Source: Oasisia sp. SBJ-2009 (Eukaryota > Annelida > Polychaeta > Sabellida > Siboglinidae). From it: DNA of 64,000 nucleotides. Shown here piece by piece: positions 54,800-64,000 of the stretch. Made by a program: the position numbers and the translations under genes. Below the pieces are notes generated by a model, which saw only the letters and a program-made list of their open reading frames with translations, was not told where the DNA came from and did no database searches. Position 1 is the stretch's first letter, and each line of letters starts with the position of its first letter. The stretch lies in contig OZ024862.1 of NCBI GenBank assembly GCA_964017155.1, forward strand, positions 34,389,191-34,453,190, in the 5' to 3' direction.

Positions 54800-55867
54800 A
54801 ACCACATTTTCACAAAAGAGAATTGCTTGTATCGCATTTGTGCACTGTACTTGACCACCGCATCTTGTAACGATCTTATCATAGACGCACACAGTGACAC
54901 ATGTACAGCCTATCCACATTTCCCCTATTTCAAAGACACACGCTCAACGCCAAACGGTAATTTTTCTCGTAAAAATTCCTTATGGCAGTAAAGTATAATT
55001 ATGGTTACACAACTGTTCGTGGCAATTGAATTGATAGCACTTTGGTATGTTGTGTCCAAACAGCACTTTCTGGGGCTGACATAGGATGGGTGCAGTGCGT
55101 AAAGCTAAGTGTGTATGGAAGTAAATTTGGAACAACTACAATAACTGAAACGAGTATCTGTGAAAGGCGAATGTAATACTTTGTGTAGCTTAATAAACAG
55201 TCTGTGTCAATCATAAACACGGCTATTGCGACGAATACTAGTAGGGTTGAAAGCTTTCTTACTTTTATCTGCTGTGCGTCCGTATTACATTAAGGTGGAC
55301 CCAGGTAAAATTATATCAAGCCGGTCCAATGTTAGGTGGATCAATATAATAACAGGTCGGTCTAATATTAAAATTGTCTAGGCTCTTGTCTGTAACACAT
55401 GTCGACTGTAATATGGGATCAACGGTTACAAATACGTATACACGCTACTTGGGCAGTTGCTAATGGTGCACTTGGAGATTGTGTGTGATTAATTAGTGTT
55501 TATTTTAACATAGGGTCTTCAGCAAGTCTGTTGTCTTAACTGGGATTCTTGCATTCAAATATCTTCTTGCAAACTGTCACTGGCATTCACCACATACGTC
55601 GGTAAATCCTGAGGAAATTTTATCTGAACACCTAACCGTAAGGGGCTCGAAATGAGCCGCCCCCCGAAAGGGGCGCCCTTGTTTAGTCAAGCAGTAACTC
55701 GGCGTCACCGGCACATTTTGGCATGATGCGCACCATTCGTAAGTTTCTCGACCAACTGTCACATTGCAACGTTACCGTGTACCAAACGGAACCCCTAAGA
55801 CGGTGAGAGAACGTTACTCGTGCGAAGAATTAACGCAAAAAACTGTCGAAAATAAGAATCATAAAAC

Positions 55868-56428
<561 letters not shown>

Positions 56429-56466
56429 ACGTGCATGCTGCGTCATTCGTGTCACACGAAACAAAC

Positions 56467-56482
56467 GGCTCTTTTCAGAGCC
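56467..56482 (+). terminator. Histone 3' stem-loop (H3, unit 8)
   Basis: GGCTCTTTTCAGAGCC. Confidence 0.95.
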
Positions 56483-57378
56483 AACCATCTTCTCACATGA
56501 GATAATATGCTACCTTCGTTTTTGGTGTTAGTTTTTTTCAGTCTTGTCACTTGTACGTAGGATCCGAGCTTAGTTATTACATTAGGTAGGGCCACATTCA
56601 GACGCACAATATAATTATATCCTCGTGACACACGCCGCTAACACACACATTTCGCCCCGAGTGCACATAGATACAAACATCGGGTGTGGTATCGCCGCAA
56701 CGTAAAACGTCCGTATTATATTATTTATTCAGCCTCCGTTGCCGGAGAAGAAACATTACATACATATTCATACGTGCAATCACATATAAAAGACACACGG
56801 TGGAGAATAAAAACCTGATAAAATAAAATAAATAGCAACAATACATACAGTGGCATGGTATAATATATAAAATTCAGTGTATATTGTGTATATCAGTTAA
56901 AATAAAGAGACGCGTAATATATTAGAGTGCAGTGGTTAAGAGATGAACTAAAAGATGTTCGTGTGAATATGGCCTGTTAAAATTATCAGTAAATAAAATA
57001 AAACGCGTCCCGTTACGAAAGCGAGACACAGTTATGTTTCCTTGGTAACGTCATGACGCCACACGTCCGACGCAAAACTAGGACCAACGCACGAGAGTAC
57101 GACGTTGTATCTAATCGAATCTTGTAACTAAACTTACCGGCGTTTAGAGAGTGGTGTATGTTTGTTTGTTTCTATGGTTTGATAATTGACCAATGTATCG
57201 CGTGGTAACAGCTCTCGAGATGTAAACAATGGCTAAAGCGTAATTAAGCTGACACGAAGAAATGCTTTATACAATACCTATTCAATAGAGCTGAGACAAT
57301 GCCGGATCACAAAGCCAATTAGTTACTAATTGCTGTGATGTTCTACGACAGCAGCAGTGACTTCAAAACACATCCGAC

Positions 57379-57379
57379 A

Positions 57380-57414
<35 letters not shown>
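57379..57414. repeat. (ACGC)9 microsatellite, unit 8
   Basis: Nine perfect copies, as in unit 2. Confidence 0.95.
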
Positions 57415-57415
<1 letters not shown>

Positions 57416-57753
57416 CTCTCGTACGAACACCCGGCATGATTTCAGATGAGGCAGACAGACACACTTTGAATAATCCAGAGATATACTTCGAAAATGAGCT
57501 ACAAGTTGTATTGATTAACACTAAGATTTTAAATAGTCATCTCTAATATTGCGAGTAAGGTTTATCATGTCTTTCTGTTGTGTAGTGCGTGCGTATTGGA
57601 ATCGATTTAAAAATAAAAATAGCTATACTTGTAAAAGTTCTCTTGTCGAAATAACTTACTTGAATGGTTAAATATGGCAATACGCAAATGCGTGGATTCG
57701 AGGCACATTTGATATTCCCACTTGTAGCCCTGGTGGATAAGTCCAGCAGCTGG

Positions 57754-57768
57754 TCACCAGAGGGCACT
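57754..57768 (+). promoter_or_regulatory. CTCF-like motif, unit 8
   Basis: Identical TCACCAGAGGGCACT. Confidence 0.45.
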
Positions 57769-59307
57769 AGAGTGTCAAGTCACACCCAACTGGTCAAACT
57801 GGACAACTTTGTGTAATTGCTAGAGGTAGTATACCCTGGGCCAGCGACCATTCACATCGTAGCCTCTGCACCCAGTAGCCAGTAATCACCAGCAGCCTGG
57901 TAAGATTGTCTTGTTACATTTATGTATTACGCTTCAACGTATATTGGGTTTATTGCATCACACTCTATTATGCGTTATTACGTTTAGATAGATTATAGTT
58001 AACCTATTTCTAAATCTTATACTTTATACGTCTGGGAGATGGGCGTGGCAAGTGAATGTATATGTATAGGGCGTGTCAGCTCAATGCTTATGCTTATGTT
58101 ACCGTGTTTATTAATACTATAATGAATAGTTATTATTACGTATTATTATATCAACAATGTCGCTTTATTAACATTAAAAGTATTTTTTAACCTGTTATTT
58201 TATATGTGTCTGATGAACACAATGATGTAAAAGCGCCATCACGTGGCGGATACCGGCACTGTATAAATTGATATTATTATTATGCTGCGCTCGTGTTTTG
58301 CATTACAAACATTACCTTGGTAATACTACTACTATTCTGAATCTGAATCTGAATTGGGTACGTCATAAGAAGCCGGTATTGTATTGGCTATTGTATACGA
58401 AGGGGCATGTGTGAGCAACATTCAACGTTCACTGTAAACATGCAACTCGGCCGTTCTAAAGTTAGGGTGTGAATTGTCGGTTGTGTATTGCGTTACCACC
58501 TTAACATTACACAGTCTATGCACTATGTGTAATACAACTGTGATTGTTCAGTTGCAGAGCAGCGGGTTTTGCCAGCAACTGGAGTCAGACCACATTTGCA
58601 TTTTCCATAGGCGACTATTGTAACTTTTCCTTAATTTCCTACTAATCTTGATGAGATCTGTTATTGACAATTTCACAGCATATTTATCCCCCATAGACAG
58701 AAGTTCAGTGAAACATTCGTGTACGTTTAATACCACATGCTCCCACAAACTTCTCTCATACCTCACACCCCTCAATTTCTGCTTAAACCACTCACGGATT
58801 GCCCCTGATTACATCACCAAACAAAATGACAACTGTATTAAAACACGCAGAAATGCACCGACTGACAGCTGTCATAATTTGACAGCTCCCATGTCACGCC
58901 GCACGAAAACATAATTTCTACTCACTCCACATGTGCTCACAGAAATTCCGACAACCTGCTTAATGCTGCTTTTAATTATAGGATACTCTTTGGTCGGGTA
59001 ATGGCGGACGAACACCTTATTGTGGTCAACTGGCAAGCCGGGACCGACCGCCAAGTGGTGCGGGGGCAAGTACTGAATGGAGTGTTAATTGCTTGGGAAT
59101 TATAATAAACATGTGTTTCTATATTGTTATTAAGTGACAAGGGCTTCTCCATTTTTGGACTTCAACTTTAGGAGCTACCAAAGACATAGATAAAAGAGGA
59201 CACCGCTACTAGCTTAGTCAAGAGAATGAGACGAAGCGACGAGGAAGAGAAAAACAACACAACACAACACCAACGAGTAGCATATACTCCTCTTTGAGGA
59301 TATGGTT

Positions 59308-59323
59308 GGCTCTGAAAAGAGCC
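59308..59323 (-). terminator. Histone 3' stem-loop (H2A, unit 8)
   Basis: Minus-strand GGCTCTTTTCAGAGCC. Confidence 0.95.
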
Positions 59324-59355
59324 GTTTGTGTGTTTCGTTCACAGACAAGAGCTGT

Positions 59356-59730
59356 CTAGTGGGCCTTCTGGGTCTTTTTCGGCAGAAGAACCGCCTGGAT
59401 GTTGGGCAGTACACCACCCTGGGCGATGGTGACGCCGGACAGCAGCTTGTTCAACTCCTCGTCGTTGCGGATGGCGAGCTGCAAGTGACGGGGGATGATC
59501 CTCGACTTCTTGTTGTCGCGGGCGGCGTTTCCTGCCAGCTCGAGAACCTCAGCAGCCAGGTACTCCATGACGGCGGCCAGGTAGACGGGCGCACCGGCTC
59601 CGACACGCTGGGCGTAGTTGCCCTTGCGCAGATGACGGTGAATACGGCCGACGGGGAACTGAAGTCCGGCACGCGACGAGCGAGTCTTGGACTTTCCCTT
59701 CGCCTTTCCTCCCTTTCCGCGTCCAGACAT
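59356..59730 (-). CDS. H2A: Histone H2A (unit 8)
   Basis: Identical 124-residue H2A. Confidence 0.98.
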   Translation of the reverse strand: MSGRGKGGKAKGKSKTRSSRAGLQFPVGRIHRHLRKGNYAQRVGAGAPVYLAAVMEYLAAEVLELAGNAARDNKKSRIIPRHLQLAIRNDEELNKLLSGVTIAQGGVLPNIQAVLLPKKTQKAH

Positions 59731-59952
59731 GATTGTAGAGTTCTGATGATAAACAGAGAATGCCGTCGACGCAGCCGCGTCGTCCTTTTATACGACAGCG
59801 ACGTGCCGCGCCGCGCGGCGACGCGCGCCAAACGCTCGTCGCTCGCAACGACCACGTGACCGTAACGACCCCCTCGCCACACGGCGCGCGCTATAAAAGC
59901 CGCGCGGCTGATCTGCACCGCCAGTTCTGTGTATTCATACGACTACTACAAA
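59731..59952. promoter_or_regulatory. Divergent H2A/H2B promoter (unit 8)
   Basis: H2A TATA 59786-59793 (minus), E-box 59853-59858, H2B TATA 59892-59899. Confidence 0.85.
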
Positions 59953-60324
59953 ATGCCTCCTAAAGCAGCATCGAAGGGCGCCAAGAAGGCCGTCAGCAAG
60001 GCGAAGACGCCACACAGCGGTGCCAAGAAGCACCGTCGACGAAGGCGGGAGAGCTACGGAATCTACATCTACAAGGTTCTCAAGCAGGTGCACCCTGACA
60101 CCGGTATCTCGAGCAAGGCAATGAGCATCATGAATTCGTTCGTCAACGACATCTTCGAGCGCATCGCCGCCGAGTCTTCCCGTCTCGCTCACTACAACAA
60201 GCGCTCGACGATCACGAGCCGCGAGATCCAGACCGCCGTCCGTCTGCTGCTGCCCGGTGAGCTCGCTAAGCACGCCGTCAGCGAGGGAACCAAGGCCGTC
60301 ACCAAGTACACGAGCACCCGATAA
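59953..60324 (+). CDS. H2B: Histone H2B, isoform HSGA (unit 8)
   Basis: H21/A24 isoform, identical to unit 1. Confidence 0.98.
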   Translation: MPPKAASKGAKKAVSKAKTPHSGAKKHRRRRRESYGIYIYKVLKQVHPDTGISSKAMSIMNSFVNDIFERIAAESSRLAHYNKRSTITSREIQTAVRLLLPGELAKHAVSEGTKAVTKYTSTR

Positions 60325-60352
60325 GCGTTGCAGTTACGCTTCGAAAACAAAC

Positions 60353-60368
60353 GGCTCTTTTCAGAGCC
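60353..60368 (+). terminator. Histone 3' stem-loop (H2B, unit 8)
   Basis: GGCTCTTTTCAGAGCC. Confidence 0.95.
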
Positions 60369-61470
60369 AACCATTTTCTCTCAAAAGAGTAGTGGCTATT
60401 TGTCGCAGTGTTGCGTTGTGTGTTTCCTTTCGCTCCGAACCACAATGATCTGTTTTCGTGCTGGCGATCACTATCCATTCCATGTCTTTCTTGTCTCGGA
60501 ATTCTTCCCATCTCCCCGTTTACCCGGCACGCATATCATTTAAATTCAGACAAGGGTTGTATTAATAACTGCAGGATTCCTAAGTGGATATCAACCTGAA
60601 AGATTTAAAGAGAAAGAAATATGCCTTTAAGGAATTTTTATTGGTTTTAAGAAAATGCCATGCTACCAAGAAGTCCTATTACCTACCAAAATCGGAAATG
60701 TCTGTCTACCACGCACGACACCACACCTGCGTTAGTAGTTTTCTTTCCTAATGAGTCATGTCCACCCAACACTAGGAAACAACGAGTCCTACAGTTCAAT
60801 GATAACCAACTGGCTCCGAATTGTGTCCACGTATCACACTATTGTCACACTATGACTTGTCAACAATCTACAAAACACAATTTCAATAGATAGGGCCTAG
60901 TTACTACATCGGGAAGTCAAGCTGCTTTTGTGTCTGGTTACTACCATATCGAATGAAGATGTCCAGTTTTGTTGGCAGACTATCGAATTAGCGTTTTCTT
61001 GTTAGCACGACTGTAATTAGTCTTTACGCTTATACTTGAATTATGCGGAACGTGTCGTTCTCACTATCACAAATTGCCATCCAAATACGCCGGTGGAAAC
61101 CCAATTGCGCGCGCGATGGTTATAGTTTATTTTATTAAGCCCGACAGCTACACCCAATTGCTGTTAATCGATTCGTAGATCATAGAGGTGTTGAAACAAA
61201 GTAGCAAAGTGTCTTGATTATGTGCTAACGCACTTACAATGAATGGTTGTCGAATGTGCACGGAACAAATCTGTCTAATGTGTGGCAGAGAAGAATGAAT
61301 GTGTTTTATTTGAATGAATCAAGTACAATTGATAATGCAGTACAACAGGAATATTGCAGCAAGTCTTTGAAACCACCGCTACACAAAACACAAAGGAAAC
61401 GGTCTGTTGGCGGTATAGTTTGAAAGCGCGCAATCTACCGCGCACAAAAAATTGCGGCAACGCATCGCAT

Positions 61471-61601
61471 CACTACGCGGTCCGTGTTTACTCGATAAGC
61501 AGCATCCTACTCTGCGGTCCGTGTGTGTTTTCGCCTGTCGTTCTACTCTGAAGTCCGCGCCTTCACACAAAGCCGTCCGCGCCTTTTCGCTATAAAGAGC
61601 G
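61471..61601 (+). promoter_or_regulatory. H4 promoter (unit 8)
   Basis: AAGTCCGC form, a type B base in a unit that is otherwise type A. Confidence 0.7.
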
Positions 61602-61629
61602 GGTGGATTCTCGAATAGTCATTCGTTGA

Positions 61630-61962
<333 letters not shown>

Positions 61963-61992
61963 ATTCCCCCTGTCGGCGGCACCGCAACAAAC

Positions 61993-62008
61993 GGCTCTTT
62001 TCAGAGCC
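61993..62008 (+). terminator. Histone 3' stem-loop (H4, unit 8)
   Basis: GGCTCTTTTCAGAGCC. Confidence 0.95.
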
Positions 62009-63076
62009 AACCACATTTTCACAAAAGAGAATTGCTTGTATCGCATTTGTGCACTGTACTTGACCACCGCATCTTGTAGCGATCTTATCATAGACGCACA
62101 CAGTGACACATGTACAGCCTATCCACATTTCCCCTATTTCAAAGACACACGCTCAACGCCAAACGGTAATTTTTCTCGTAAAAATTCCTTATGGCAGTAA
62201 AGTATAATTATGGTTACACAACTGTTCGTGGCAATTGAATTGATAGCACTTTGGTATGTTGTGTCCAAACAGCACTTTCTGGGGCTGACATAGGATGGGT
62301 GCAGTGCGTAAAGCTAAGTGTGTATGGAAGTAAATTTGGAACAACTACAATAACTGAAACGAGTATCTGTGAAAGGCGAATGTAATACTTTGTGTAGCTT
62401 AATAAACAGTCTGTGTCAATCATAAACACGGCTATTGCGACGAATACTAGTAGGGTTGAAAGCTTTCTTACTTTTATCTGCTGTGCGTCCGTATTACATT
62501 AAGGTGGACCCAGGTAAAATTATATCAAGCCGGTCCAATGTTAGGTGGATCAATATAATAACAGGTCGGTCTAATATTAAAATTGTCTAGGCTCTTGTCT
62601 GTAACACATGTCGACTGTAATATGGGATCAACGGTTACAAATACGTATACACGCTACTTGGGCAGTTGCTAATGGTGCACTTGGAGATTGTGTGTGATTA
62701 ATTAGTGTTTATTTTAACATAGGGTCTTCAGCAAGTCTGTTGTCTTAACTGGGATTCTTGCATTCAAATATCTTCTTGCAAACTGTCACTGGCATTCACC
62801 ACATACGTCGGTAAATCCTGAGGAAATTTTATCTGAACACCTAACCGTAAGGGGCTCGAAATGAGCCGCCCCCCGAAAGGGGCGCCCTTGTTTAGTCAAG
62901 CAGTAACTCGGCGTCACCGGCACATTTTGGCATGATGCGCACCATTCGTAAGTTTCTCGACCAACTGTCACATTGCAACGTTACCGTGTACCAAACGGAA
63001 CCCCTAAGACGGTGAGAGAACGTTACTCGTGCGAAGAATTAACGCAAAAAACTGTCGAAAATAAGAATCATAAAAC

Positions 63077-63637
<561 letters not shown>

Positions 63638-63675
63638 ACGTGCATGCTGCGTCATTCGTGTCACACGAAACAAAC

Positions 63676-63691
63676 GGCTCTTTTCAGAGCC
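63676..63691 (+). terminator. Histone 3' stem-loop (H3, unit 9)
   Basis: GGCTCTTTTCAGAGCC. Confidence 0.95.
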
Positions 63692-64000
63692 AACCATCTT
63701 CTCACATGAGATAATATGCTACCTTCGTTTTTGGTGTTAGTTTTTTTCAGTCTTGTCACTTGTACGTAGGATCCGAGCTTAGTTATTACATTAGGTAGGG
63801 CCACATTCAGACGCACAATATAATTATATCCTCGTGACACACGCCGCTAACACACACATTTCGCCCCGAGTGCACATAGATACAAACATCGGGTGTGGTA
63901 TCGCCGCAACGTAAAACGTCCGTATTATATTATTTATTCAGCCTCCGTTGCCGGAGAAGAAACATTACATACATATTCATACGTGCAATCACATATAAAA

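Overview
The window is a head-to-tail tandem array of replication-dependent core-histone genes from an animal nuclear genome. One unit is about 7.2 kb and holds four intronless genes: H3 (+), H2A (-), H2B (+) and H4 (+). Each gene has TATA-type promoter signals and ends in the metazoan histone 3' stem-loop instead of a poly(A) site. No H1 gene, 5S rRNA or other RNA gene was recognised in any unit. The SGDKK-type H2B tail seen in some units and the KKTQK-type H2A C-terminus resemble lophotrochozoan (mollusc/annelid-like) histones; that placement is a recollection-based inference and the species cannot be named.

Layout. Bases 1-282 are the end of a preceding unit (the H3 promoter). Measured from H3 ATG to H3 ATG, units then start at 283, 7484, 14693, 21898, 34397, 41609, 48817 and 56018. 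A ninth starts at 63227 and runs off the window. Eight of the nine visible units reach the H2A/H2B/H4 region. H3, H2A and H4 proteins are identical in every intact copy. H2B occurs as two isoforms that differ in the N-terminal tail. Apart from one insertion, all length differences between units lie in the H3-H2A spacer and are fully explained by an (ACGC)n microsatellite and two 7-bp indels. Linked single-base variants define two unit types, A and B, arranged as a mosaic that suggests unequal exchange and gene conversion.

The exception is unit 4. A 5.28-kb, 5'-truncated non-LTR retrotransposon (27547-32826) splits the H4 gene between codons 5 and 3 of the duplicated target. It has a 32-base poly(A) tail and a 7-bp target-site duplication, GGTCGCG. 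It carries an open reverse-transcriptase frame of the L1/Tx1 type with a terminal CCHC-like motif. After the stop codon come a four-unit (about 329 bp) tandem array of hairpins, a GC-rich block that begins with poly(T) and is probably a nested antisense insertion, a 0.5-kb ATT-rich trinucleotide tract, an AATAAA signal and the poly(A) tail. The target has no T-rich L1-type nick site. Because Tx1-clade elements often target multicopy genes, an H4-targeting lineage is a hypothesis worth testing.

Functionally, the array would supply the core-octamer proteins in S phase. H2A and H2B share a 222-bp divergent promoter. H4 has HINFP-like motifs and H3 a CCAAT/TATA promoter. The 2.8-kb H3-H2A spacer contains a CTCF-like motif and a perfect TALE-homeobox-type palindrome in each unit.
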